From Micromonospora saelicesensis (GTDB taxonomy: Bacteria; Actinomycetota; Actinomycetes; Mycobacteriales; Micromonosporaceae), in the NCBI RefSeq assembly GCF_900091575.1, contig NZ_FMCR01000004.1:434001-498000 (forward strand): a DNA stretch of 64,000 nt, in the 5' to 3' direction. Shown here one piece after another: positions 27,703 through 35,089 of this stretch (its first letter is position 1; each line of letters opens with the position of its first letter). The notes below the pieces were generated by a model. That model saw only the letters and a program-made list of their open reading frames with translations. It searched no databases and had not been told where the DNA came from. A program made the translations under genes and the position numbers.

Positions 27703-28744
27703 CCGCCGGGGGCGGTCGACCATCGCGGTCGCCCTCGCCCTGTTCTGCCTCGCCGGTCCGGGTCTGTCGACCCGGGCCGGCGCGGTCGAGCCGGAAGCGG
27801 GATCGGACGACGGCACCATCGGGATCCGGTTGCTGGAAGCCCCGACCGAGCGCCGCACCGACCCCCGGGCGCTGCGCTACATCGTCGACCACCTACCGCC
27901 GGGCACCACCATCAAGCGGCAACTGCTGATCGTCAACCGCACCGACCAGACCCGTCGGGTCGACGTGTATCCGGCGGCCGCGACCCTGGAGAATGCGGCG
28001 TTCCGCTTCGGCGAGGGTCGCGCCGAGAACGAGCTGACCTCCTGGGTCACAGTCGACGAAGGCTCGGTCGAGCTGGGGCCGTGGGGCGAGACCCGGGTCC
28101 GAGCGACCATTACTGTGCCGCAGACCGCCTCTCGGGGCGAGCGGTACGGGGTGGTCTGGGCATCCACCGCCTCAACGCCACGGGCCGGCGGCGAGATCAT
28201 GCAGGTCCACCGGGTCGGAGTCCGGATGTACCTCGACATCGGGCCCGGTGGCGAACCCGCCTCCGACTTCTCGATCGGCGAGGTACGCCCTGCCCGCAGC
28301 CCCGAGGGCGAGCCGTCGATGACCGTCCAGGTCACCAACACCGGAGGCCGTGCCCTCGACCTGACCGGCGCGGTCCTCCTGAGCGATGGCCCGGCCGGCA
28401 GTCGGGCCGGCCCGTTTCCGGTCGGGCAGGGCGTCACGCTGGCACCGGGCGCCTCCGGGCAGGTCATCGTCCGACTCCCGACCACGTTGCCGAACGGCCC
28501 CTGGAAGGCGGAGGTGAACCTGGAGAGCGGCCTGGTGAAGCGGAGCATCACCGCGCAGGTCACGTTCCCCGACGCTGGTCAGGTCGGCAAACGGGGCAGT
28601 GTCGTCTCCCGGATCTTCTCCGGGTGGACCGTGGCGGCGGCCGTCGTGGGCCTGCTGCTGGTCGTCGGACTCGCCATGCTGGCCCGCCGGTCCGGTCGGC
28701 CTCCCACTCGCCGCCCGAGGGAGCGCACCTCGGCCGGCCGTTGA
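27689..28744 (+). CDS. DUF916-like membrane-anchored surface protein (WxL-interacting type)
   Basis: About 351 residues if begun at ATT 27689. The frame encodes a textbook signal peptide (RWRSRRGR, then STIAVALALFCLAGPGLS, cleavage near AGA-VE), an immunoglobulin-like domain resembling DUF916 (IGIRLLEAPTE, LPPGTTIKRQLLIVNRTDQT, ASRGERYGVVWAS), a second beta domain (MTVQVTNTGGRALDLTGAVL) and a C-terminal span (WTVAAAVVGLLLVVGLAMLA) with a basic tail. No ATG, GTG or TTG precedes the signal peptide; the first is TTG 27830, which would remove it. ATT 27689 overlaps the previous gene by 14 bases and has GGTGA nearby. A sequencing error or unusual initiation is possible. It resembles WxL-interacting proteins. 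Confidence 0.7.
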   Translation: MRWRSRRGRSTIAVALALFCLAGPGLSTRAGAVEPEAGSDDGTIGIRLLEAPTERRTDPRALRYIVDHLPPGTTIKRQLLIVNRTDQTRRVDVYPAAATLENAAFRFGEGRAENELTSWVTVDEGSVELGPWGETRVRATITVPQTASRGERYGVVWASTASTPRAGGEIMQVHRVGVRMYLDIGPGGEPASDFSIGEVRPARSPEGEPSMTVQVTNTGGRALDLTGAVLLSDGPAGSRAGPFPVGQGVTLAPGASGQVIVRLPTTLPNGPWKAEVNLESGLVKRSITAQVTFPDAGQVGKRGSVVSRIFSGWTVAAAVVGLLLVVGLAMLARRSGRPPTRRPRERTSAGR

Positions 28745-28777
28745 TCCGCGCGGGGCAGCCCGACCACCAGCTCCGGC

Positions 28778-28827
28778 CGGGCCCGTCAGCTCGGCCGGCT
28801 GCGGCGGGCCCGTCAGCTCGGCCGGCT
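28778..28827. repeat. Exact 23-bp direct repeat, 27-bp period
   Basis: CGGGCCCGTCAGCTCGGCCG plus GCT occurs at 28778-28800 and again at 28805-28827, covering the stop codon of the LPxTG gene on the minus strand. It looks like a local slippage duplication. Confidence 0.8.
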
Positions 28828-29175
28828 CCGGCGGGCGGCGAACCACCCGGCGACGATCAGGGCTGCGCCCAGCACTGTGAGGAGCAGGGCCGACCCGCCC
28901 GACCCGGTGACCGGCAACTCACCGCCGTGACTCGGTGTGGGCTGGGGCGGTGCCGTCGGTGTGGACGTGGGCGGCGGCTGAGTCGGGGGCGGGGTCGGCG
29001 ACGCCGGCAGGATCTCGAAGGTGACGCCCGTGCCCGCCGACGGCTCGGCCCGGACAACGCCGAACCCCCGCGCCGAGGCGGGGTCGGCGGCCAGCACCGG
29101 CGACACCGCCAACGCCAGGCTCGCGGTGGCGGCGAGCGCGCCGCCCACGAGGTAGTTGGCTGCCGTCCTGGCCAT
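28813..29175 (-). CDS. LPxTG-anchored surface protein, small
   Basis: A 120-residue protein: signal peptide (ARTAANYLVGGALAATASLA, cleavage near VLA-AD), a ~30-residue segment, a Pro/Thr-rich wall-spanning region (PTPPPTQPPPTSTPTAPPQP) and a complete sorting signal at the end: LPVTG, hydrophobic span GSGGSALLLTVLGAALIVAG, positive tail ARRSRPS. It should be attached to peptidoglycan by a class E/F-type sortase, which is not encoded in this window. ATG 29175 follows GAAGGGG. It converges on the DUF916-like gene, so the three genes look like one surface locus. Confidence 0.82.
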   Translation of the reverse strand: MARTAANYLVGGALAATASLALAVSPVLAADPASARGFGVVRAEPSAGTGVTFEILPASPTPPPTQPPPTSTPTAPPQPTPSHGGELPVTGSGGSALLLTVLGAALIVAGWFAARRSRPS

Positions 29176-29218
29176 GCGCGGACCCCTTCCACTGGAAACC
29201 TGAACCATGAAAAACGTA

Positions 29219-29236
29219 CCCTTTTATGACAAAGGG
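29219..29236. promoter_or_regulatory. CCCTTT-N6-AAAGGG inverted repeat
   Basis: A short perfect inverted repeat in an AT-richer patch (29205-29240), 44 bases upstream of the LPxTG gene start and beyond the end of the propeller gene. It could be an operator or a weak terminator. Confidence 0.3.
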
Positions 29237-29276
29237 AACGGAATGGTTCGGTGTTCCGGGGCCGAGGACGCCACGA

Positions 29277-30533
29277 TCAGGTGGCGGCCAGGATCACCGT
29301 CTCGCCGGTGTAGTAGTAGCGCCGGTCGTCGCCGCTGGGGTCGACCGGCTTGCGAAGCCGCTCGATCGCGACGAACCCGTCCTCGGCCGTCACCGCCCCG
29401 GGGGCCCAGCCGGTCCCGTCCGAGCCGACATTGAGCACGAAGCGGGACAACTGCCTGCCGGTCACCGGATCCAGCGTCACCAGATCGTTCGCCTCGGTCA
29501 GCAGATGCACGCGGCCAGGCTGCCCAGCCAGCACCCGGGGCGCGCCCAGGGCCGCGGACCGCCACAGCTCGGTGCCCGTACGCGCCGATCGGCCCACCAC
29601 GACCCCGTCGAGCACGGCGACGGACTGCTCACCGACCAGCGCGGCGCCGGCCGGGTCCAGCGCGGGGGCGGCGACCGGCGGACCGGCAGCCAACAACCAA
29701 CCCCGACCACCCTCGTCACCCGGCCCGGCGGTTCGCAGACCCAGACAGTCCGACCGGCCGGTACGACAGCCGAGCGGCGTGACCACAAAACCGTCCGGGC
29801 TGCCCGGCGGTCGCCAACGCTCACGTACCTCGCCCGTCGCCGCGTCCCGGAACTCGACGGTGGCCGCCCCGGCGCAGGTGTCCAGGCCGATCAGCTGCCC
29901 GGTGGCGGTGGTGCCGACATCGCTACGGCACCTGCCCGGCAGCTCGACCCGCCACAGCTCCCGACCGCCACTCAGCTCGACCCCGCGCGCCTGGGCATCC
30001 CCGGTCACCACCAGCACGGTCCGCCCGTCGGGAAGGTCGGTGAGCTGCAGCCCGCGCGCATCCCAGACGGTCGCCGCCCAGGTACGACGCACCGGCGCCG
30101 TGCTCTCGACGGGCTTCGGGCCGTCGGCTCGCCAGAGCACCCCGCCGGTCCGGGCGTCGAGTGCGACGAGCCGCCCGTCGGACCAGCGGCTGACCACCGT
30201 GCTACCGCCGGCCACCACCCCGGTCAGCTCCGCCGGCCACCGCCGGTACGACCAGAACGGGCTGGTCCGGTACCGACCGTCGACCGGCCGGTCGGCGTAG
30301 ACCTGGCGGTGTGCGGCGTACACCCGCAGTCTCCCGTCGACGATCAACGGGGCGACCGGCAACCGACCGATCACTCCGGCAGCCGGTCGGGCCGGGGCCG
30401 GATAGTCGGCCCGCGCCACAGTGCTCACCTCTGCCGGTGCGAGGACCCGGTGGACGATGACCACGACGGCCGCCGTCGCGAGCAGCGCCGCGACCGCGAT
30501 CGCGAGCCGTCGCCGGCCTCTCGGGAACCTCAT
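29277..30533 (-). CDS. Membrane-anchored PQQ-like beta-propeller protein (second copy)
   Basis: A 418-residue protein with basic start and membrane anchor (RGRRRLAIAVAALLATAAVVVIV), then an outer-face propeller with blade motifs such as LVALDARTGGVLWRADG, VELSGGRELWRVEL, FRDAATGEVRERW and TLDPVTGRQLSRF. Three Cys in blades (GRCRSDVG, DTCAGAA, GCRTGRSDC) may make disulfides. It shares topology with the 480-residue protein at 18020-19462 but is clearly diverged. No catalytic PQQ ligands are apparent. ATG 30533 begins right before the basic segment. Position next to the LPxTG gene on the same strand suggests a cell-surface role. Confidence 0.8.
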   Translation of the reverse strand: MRFPRGRRRLAIAVAALLATAAVVVIVHRVLAPAEVSTVARADYPAPARPAAGVIGRLPVAPLIVDGRLRVYAAHRQVYADRPVDGRYRTSPFWSYRRWPAELTGVVAGGSTVVSRWSDGRLVALDARTGGVLWRADGPKPVESTAPVRRTWAATVWDARGLQLTDLPDGRTVLVVTGDAQARGVELSGGRELWRVELPGRCRSDVGTTATGQLIGLDTCAGAATVEFRDAATGEVRERWRPPGSPDGFVVTPLGCRTGRSDCLGLRTAGPGDEGGRGWLLAAGPPVAAPALDPAGAALVGEQSVAVLDGVVVGRSARTGTELWRSAALGAPRVLAGQPGRVHLLTEANDLVTLDPVTGRQLSRFVLNVGSDGTGWAPGAVTAEDGFVAIERLRKPVDPSGDDRRYYYTGETVILAAT

Positions 30534-30614
30534 GCCGCACCTCCGCCCGGCACCCTACCCAGCGGAGGGGGCCGGACCCCGTTCAGGTCACGGCGAGGGC
30601 TGACCGCCCGGCCC

Positions 30615-31097
30615 TCAGGCGGCTTCGACGGAGCCGGTGGCGCCGGCCGCGACGGCGAGGTCGGCGAGATCACGCCAGAGCGCCGCCTCGACCGCCCGCG
30701 CGGCCAGCCCGCCGAGCAGCAGCGCCACCACCCGACCGTACGGAGCGGTCGGCACCGCCTCGTGGGTGACGGTGATCGCGGTGCAACCCCGACGGCGGCG
30801 GCGGACCGGTCGCAGGCTCCAGGTGATGCGGTAGTCGGCGCCGGTGCCGGAGGAACAGAGCACCAGTCGCTGCGGCGCGAGCGCCTCGACCACCAGGAAC
30901 TCCTCGGTCAGCGTGCCGCCGCCCGGCTGGACCCGCTCCTCGCGCCAGGAGGTGCCCGGCCCGAACGAACCCGGGGTGAGCACCTCGATCGGGCCGGCTG
31001 CGGTCAAGCGGGCCGCGCGGCCGGGCAGGTCGGTCAGCAGACGCCAGACGTCGACAGCGTGCGCCTCGATGATCCCGGTAATCGCCACCGTCGACAT
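30615..31097 (-). CDS. SRPBCC-family (polyketide cyclase/START-like) protein
   Basis: A 160-residue protein of the helix-grip fold: VAITGIIEAHAVDVWRLLTD at the N-terminus, LTPGSFGPGTSWREERV, TEEFLVVEALAPQRLVL, a strand pair around YRITWSLRPV, and a C-terminal helix (LLLGGLAARAVEAALWRDLADL). Members bind small hydrophobic ligands or act as cyclases; no ligand can be named. ATG 31097 follows GGGAGGGTGGC. It appears to be a single gene. Confidence 0.82.
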   Translation of the reverse strand: MSTVAITGIIEAHAVDVWRLLTDLPGRAARLTAAGPIEVLTPGSFGPGTSWREERVQPGGGTLTEEFLVVEALAPQRLVLCSSGTGADYRITWSLRPVRRRRRGCTAITVTHEAVPTAPYGRVVALLLGGLAARAVEAALWRDLADLAVAAGATGSVEAA

Positions 31098-31199
31098 GCC
31101 ACCCTCCCGTGTCCCCGACGGTACGCGGAGTGAGGGCCGGACGGGGCCCCCGGAGCGGAATTTCCACCACCCGGGGGCCACGCTGTCCGATTGGGCGGT

Positions 31200-31237
31200 C
31201 GCTTCGGCACCGGTCGTCGTCGACCGGCGCCGAAGCG
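31200..31237 (-). terminator. Hairpin downstream of DUF397 gene
   Basis: 17-bp arms (31200-31216 and 31221-31237) with one mismatch and a 4-base loop lie five bases after the DUF397 stop codon on the minus strand. Confidence 0.7.
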
Positions 31238-31241
31238 CCGG

Positions 31242-31451
31242 TCAGCGCTCGAAGCGACCGGCCCGAATCGCGCCGATGAACGCCGTCCACCCCGGCGGGC
31301 TGACCGCGAGTGTGGGACCGGCCTGGTCCTTGGAGTCGCGGACCCCGACCAGACCATGGACGTCGACCAGGTTGTCCGCCACTTCCACGCAGAGCCCCTG
31401 GTCGTTTGAGCGGCTGCTGGTACGCCAGACCGCGCCCGCAAGATCGTGCAT
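31242..31451 (-). CDS. DUF397 domain protein
   Basis: A 69-residue protein with the complete DUF397 pattern: WRTSSRSNDQGLCVEVADN, VGVRDSKDQAGPTLAVSPPG and WTAFIGAIRAG. ATG 31451 is preceded by a strong GGAGGT. DUF397 proteins are abundant in actinomycetes, usually beside an XRE-type helix-turn-helix gene with which they form regulatory pairs in development and antibiotic control. No such partner is adjacent here: the neighbours are an SRPBCC gene and fahA, so this is an orphan. Confidence 0.9.
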   Translation of the reverse strand: MHDLAGAVWRTSSRSNDQGLCVEVADNLVDVHGLVGVRDSKDQAGPTLAVSPPGWTAFIGAIRAGRFER

Positions 31452-31627
31452 CGTCGTTACCTCCGTGTGCGTCGGGATTGCCCCACCGCTGGCGGCCGGG
31501 CAGATCCCGGCTCGGATTGCGCGGTGTGGCAACGGAATCCGGACGATCAACGGATCAACCGGGGCCGGTGATCGCACAGCCGGTGCGATCACGGGTCCCG
31601 TGCACGAGACGGATGGCGGGTGCCCGC

Positions 31628-32824
31628 TCAGCGGGCCGGACGAACCGTGCCGGATACCTCACCGAGGGCGATGGTGGTGCCGTCCGGGCCCGGGGCGGTG
31701 GCCGTGATGGTCACCGTGTCGCCGTCGTCGAGGAAGGTACGGCTCTCGCCACCCACAGTGACCGGCTCGGCCCCACCCCAGGTCAGTTCCAGGAAGGAGC
31801 CGACCTGTCCTCGGTCCGGGCCGGAGACGGTCCCGGAGGCGTACAGGTCACCGGTGCGCAGCGAAGCCCCGTTGACGGTGAGGTGCGCCAACTGCTGGGC
31901 GGGGGTCCAGTACATGGTGGCGAACGGGGGCTCACTGACCTGGTCGCCGTTCCACTCGACCGCCAGACGCAGGTCCAGGCCCAGGTGCGGCACGTCCCGC
32001 AGGTAGTCCACCACCGGCGGGTCCTGGTCGGGGGCCGGCACAAAGGCGTCGGCGAGGGCGTCCAGCGGCGTCACCCAGGCCGAGACCGAGGTGGCGAACG
32101 ACTTGCCGAGGAACGGGCCGAGCGGCTGGTACTCCCAGGCCTGGATGTCGCGGGCCGACCAGTCGTTGACCAGCACCACCCCGAAGACGTGCTCGGCGAA
32201 GTCGTCCACCGAAACCCGATCGCCCAACGCGCTGGGTACGCCCACCACGAAGCCCACCTCGGCCTCGATGTCGAGGCGTACCGACGGGCCGGTGACCGGG
32301 CCCTCGGCGGATGCCCGCTGCCCGGTCGGCCGGGTCACCGGCGTGCCGGACACGACCACAGTGCCGGCCCGCCCGTGGTAGCCGATCGGCAGGTGCTTCC
32401 AGTTGGGCAGCAGCGGCGGCTGGCCGGGGCGGAAGATCTGCCCGACGTTCGACGCGTGGTGAACGGATGAGTAGAAGTCGACGTAGTCGGCCACCTCGAT
32501 GGGGAGCAGCAGCTCCACGTCGTCGAGGGGCACCAGCAGCGGCTCCACCGCGTCCCGGTGCGCCGGGTCGGTCAGCAGCTCGGTGATCCGCTGCCGTACC
32601 GCCGTCCACTGCGGACGACCCAGGGCCATGAAGTCGTTGAGCACGGGCCGGCACAGCGTGCCGGCGGCCAGCACCAGCTCGGCGGCCTCGGCCGCCGCGA
32701 GGTCGAAGACCCAGGACCCGATCCGTACGCCGATCCGCGCCGGACCCCCGTTTCGCCGGAACACCCCGTACGGCAGGTTCGTCACCCCGTACGGCGAACC
32801 GTCGGCGCCGGTCACCCAGGTCAT
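31628..32824 (-). CDS. fahA: Fumarylacetoacetase
   Basis: A 398-residue enzyme hydrolysing fumarylacetoacetate to fumarate and acetoacetate, the last step of tyrosine degradation. Family features: short SH3-like N-terminal domain (GVFRRNGGPARIGVRIG), then the metal-binding hydrolase domain with DYVDFYSSVHHASNVG (catalytic His and Asp ligand), LDIEAEVGFVVG (acidic ligands), VLVNDWSARDIQAWEY and PLGPFLGKSFATSVS. Its ATG overlaps the stop of the upstream gene (ATGA), so the pair is translationally coupled. The operon diverges from hmgA. Confidence 0.93.
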   Translation of the reverse strand: MTWVTGADGSPYGVTNLPYGVFRRNGGPARIGVRIGSWVFDLAAAEAAELVLAAGTLCRPVLNDFMALGRPQWTAVRQRITELLTDPAHRDAVEPLLVPLDDVELLLPIEVADYVDFYSSVHHASNVGQIFRPGQPPLLPNWKHLPIGYHGRAGTVVVSGTPVTRPTGQRASAEGPVTGPSVRLDIEAEVGFVVGVPSALGDRVSVDDFAEHVFGVVLVNDWSARDIQAWEYQPLGPFLGKSFATSVSAWVTPLDALADAFVPAPDQDPPVVDYLRDVPHLGLDLRLAVEWNGDQVSEPPFATMYWTPAQQLAHLTVNGASLRTGDLYASGTVSGPDRGQVGSFLELTWGGAEPVTVGGESRTFLDDGDTVTITATAPGPDGTTIALGEVSGTVRPAR

Positions 32825-33690
32825 GCGTCGTAGCCCCCGTTCACCAGCCCAAGCCGGATCAGATCGGTCAGTGGTTCCAGGATGCTGCACGAGCCGAAGC
32901 CCACCCACAGGGGGCGAGGCCCGTCCAGCCGTGCCGTCGTGCGCTCCACCAGGGGGCGCGGGTCGACCACGGTCAGCAGCTCGGCGACCGAGCGCACACC
33001 GTCGCCGTCGGCGGCGGCCAGGGTCGCGGCCAGCACGTTGGCGTAGCCGTGGTGGGTGAACCCGGTCTCCGGGTCCAGGTGTCGGATCGCCTGGTGCAGC
33101 CCGGCGGTCAGCTTGAACGGCAGGCCCCGGTCCCGGCAGGCGCAGATCACCGCGGCCAGCTCGGTCGGGGTGGGGAAGAGTTCGGCGGCCAGGCCGCCGG
33201 TGCGGAACTTGGCCGCGATCGGCGCCCCGTCGGCCCGCGCGGCGACGAGCGCATCCAGTGCGCCCATCAGCCCGAACGTCAGCGGCAGCTCTGCGTAGAC
33301 GGCTTCCACGCCCGGTAGCTCGTCGGTCAGCCGCAGCAACTCGGCGATGCCGGGCAGCGGGTCCTCGCCGCGCTTGGCGACCGCCACCTCGACCTGACGC
33401 GCGGCGACGCCGTCGGGGGCGAGAAACGACAGCGCGAACGGCAGGTTCCCGATCCCGGTGTCACCGATCACGCCGACCACCAGGCCCTCGCCCGGGTCGA
33501 CGAGACCGCTCAGTTCACCGGCGGCCACGTCCGACGCGGGGATCAGCAGTGGGCCGACCAGATCGGCGTACCAGGCGGCGCGGTGCTGGCGGTGGGCGGC
33601 CAGGGCGTCGTGCAGCGCGGCGCTGCCCGGTGGGAAGACGGCGGCGTCGTCCACCAGGCCGTGGAGGAGTGCTGGCACCTGCGTTGACAC
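32821..33690 (-). CDS. Conserved-looking protein of unknown function coupled to fahA
   Basis: A 289-residue soluble protein I cannot assign. It reads as an alpha/beta protein, possibly a barrel: DDAAVFPPGSAALHDALAAH near the start, GLVVGVIGDTGIGNLPFALS, VEAVYAELPL, IAAKFRTGGLAAELFPT, and LPFKLTAGLHQAIRHLD, TGFTHHGYANVLAATLAAA with clustered His. The order of strand-loop motifs (VVGVIGDTG, YAELP, AAKFRTGG, FKLTAGLH) suggests a ligand pocket at strand ends. There is no signal peptide or membrane span. It is the first gene of the fahA operon, overlapping it by four bases, and faces hmgA. A role in homogentisate breakdown is inferred from position alone. Confidence 0.8.
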   Translation of the reverse strand: MSTQVPALLHGLVDDAAVFPPGSAALHDALAAHRQHRAAWYADLVGPLLIPASDVAAGELSGLVDPGEGLVVGVIGDTGIGNLPFALSFLAPDGVAARQVEVAVAKRGEDPLPGIAELLRLTDELPGVEAVYAELPLTFGLMGALDALVAARADGAPIAAKFRTGGLAAELFPTPTELAAVICACRDRGLPFKLTAGLHQAIRHLDPETGFTHHGYANVLAATLAAADGDGVRSVAELLTVVDPRPLVERTTARLDGPRPLWVGFGSCSILEPLTDLIRLGLVNGGYDA

Positions 33691-33730
33691 GGAACAAGAA
33701 TGTACGGGACGCTACGAGGAACGGACAACA

Positions 33731-33749
33731 GCGTCCGATTATCGGACGC
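33731..33749. promoter_or_regulatory. Perfect 19-bp palindrome, probable operator
   Basis: GCGTCCGATTATCGGACGC is perfectly symmetric around one base and lies between the divergent unknown-fahA operon (start 33690) and hmgA (start 33785). The position and symmetry fit a dimeric repressor controlling both units. The regulator is not identified. Confidence 0.6.
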
Positions 33750-33784
33750 CTTCGGCCGGTGAACGGGAAATATCGGGAGGCGAG

Positions 33785-34951
33785 ATGCCGTATTACCGCA
33801 GCGTCGGCGAGGTGCCGCGCAAGCGCCACACCCAGTTCCGGCAGCCCGACGGCAGCCTCTACGCCGAGGAGTTGATGGGCCAGGAGGGCTTCTCCTCCGA
33901 CTCGTCCCTGCTCTACCACCGGCACGCGCCCACAGCGATCCTGGCCGCCGACGAGTTCACCCCGCCCGCGTTCACCCGGACGCCGAACCTGCCGCTCAAG
34001 CCCCGCCACCTGCGCACCCACAAACTGGACACCGGCGGCTCCGACCCCATCCTCGGCCGGCAGTACCTGCTCGCCAACGACGACGTTCGGATCGGGTACG
34101 TCCTCGCCGACCGGCCTTCACCGCTGTTCCGCGACGCCACCGGCGACCACTGCCTCTACGTCGAGTCGGGCACCCTGCGGGTCGAGTCCCCGTTCGGGGT
34201 GCTGGACGCGGTCGCCGGTGACTACGTCGTCATCCCCACCTCGACCATCCACCGGCTGGTGCCCACCGGCGACCAGCCCGTCCGGCTGCTCGCCGTCGAG
34301 GCGTCCGGGCACATCGGCCCGCCCAAGCGCTACCTCTCCGTACGCGGCCAGTTCCTGGAGCACTCGCCGTACTGCGAGCGGGACGTCCGCGGCCCCGACG
34401 CCCCGCTGCTCGTCGACGGTGAGGAGGTCGAGGTGCTGGTCCGGCACCGGCGCGGCTGGACCCGCTACGTCTACGCCCACCACCCGTTCGACGTGGTCGG
34501 CTGGGACGGGCACCTCTACCCGTGGGCGTTCTCCATCCACGACTTCGAGCCGATCACCGGCCGCATCCACCAGCCCCCGCCGGTGCACCAGACCTTCCAG
34601 GGGCCCAACTTCGTCATCTGCTCGTTCGTGCCGCGCAAGGTCGACTACCACCCGCAGTCGATCCCGGTGCCGTACAACCACCACAACGTCGACTCCGACG
34701 AGATGCTCTTCTACACCGGGGGCAACTACGAGGCGCGGCGCGGCTCCGGCATCGAGCAGGGCTCGATCTCCCTGCACCCGTCCGGTTTCACCCACGGCCC
34801 CCAGCCGGGTGCCGCCGAGCGTTCCATCGGCGCGGACTACTTCGACGAGCTGGCCGTCATGGTCGACACCTTCCGCCCGCTGGATCTCTGCGACGCCGCC
34901 AGCTCCTGCGAGGACGAGGGTTACGCCTGGACCTGGGCGCGTTCCGTGTAG
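33785..34951 (+). CDS. hmgA: Homogentisate 1,2-dioxygenase
   Basis: A 388-residue cupin-type Fe(II) dioxygenase opening the ring of homogentisate to maleylacetoacetate. Visible: MPYYRSVGEVPRKRHTQFR at the N-terminus, VIPTSTIHRLVP in the first cupin, and the iron site in PYNHHNVDSDEMLFYTGG and LHPSGFTHGPQPG (His, Glu, His). ATG 33785 is preceded by GGGAGG. It diverges from the unknown-fahA operon with a palindrome between, and is followed by a large hairpin repeat. Confidence 0.93.
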   Translation: MPYYRSVGEVPRKRHTQFRQPDGSLYAEELMGQEGFSSDSSLLYHRHAPTAILAADEFTPPAFTRTPNLPLKPRHLRTHKLDTGGSDPILGRQYLLANDDVRIGYVLADRPSPLFRDATGDHCLYVESGTLRVESPFGVLDAVAGDYVVIPTSTIHRLVPTGDQPVRLLAVEASGHIGPPKRYLSVRGQFLEHSPYCERDVRGPDAPLLVDGEEVEVLVRHRRGWTRYVYAHHPFDVVGWDGHLYPWAFSIHDFEPITGRIHQPPPVHQTFQGPNFVICSFVPRKVDYHPQSIPVPYNHHNVDSDEMLFYTGGNYEARRGSGIEQGSISLHPSGFTHGPQPGAAERSIGADYFDELAVMVDTFRPLDLCDAASSCEDEGYAWTWARSV

Positions 34952-34960
34952 TCGCCCATT

Positions 34961-35034
34961 GGGGTTTCGCCGGAGCCCACCCGCTCTGGGCGGTCAGGCT
35001 TGATCCCGACGCGGGCGGGCTCCGGCGAAACCCC
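34961..35034. repeat. 74-bp near-perfect palindromic element
   Basis: 24-base arms (34961-34984 and 35011-35034), matching at 23 of 24 positions, start with GGGGTTTCGCCGGAGCCC. They surround a 26-base loop between the convergent hmgA and TPR genes. It may serve as a bidirectional terminator. The size is close to the 75- and 78-bp repeats elsewhere, but the sequence is different. Confidence 0.8.
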
Positions 35035-35089
35035 TGACCTGGTCGAGCTACGCGACGCTGGTGATCTTCTGGGTTATGCCGGGGGTGGG

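Noticed and set aside
34961..35034. Insertion sequence ends
   Set aside because: The arms enclose only 26 bases and no transposase gene is present in the window.
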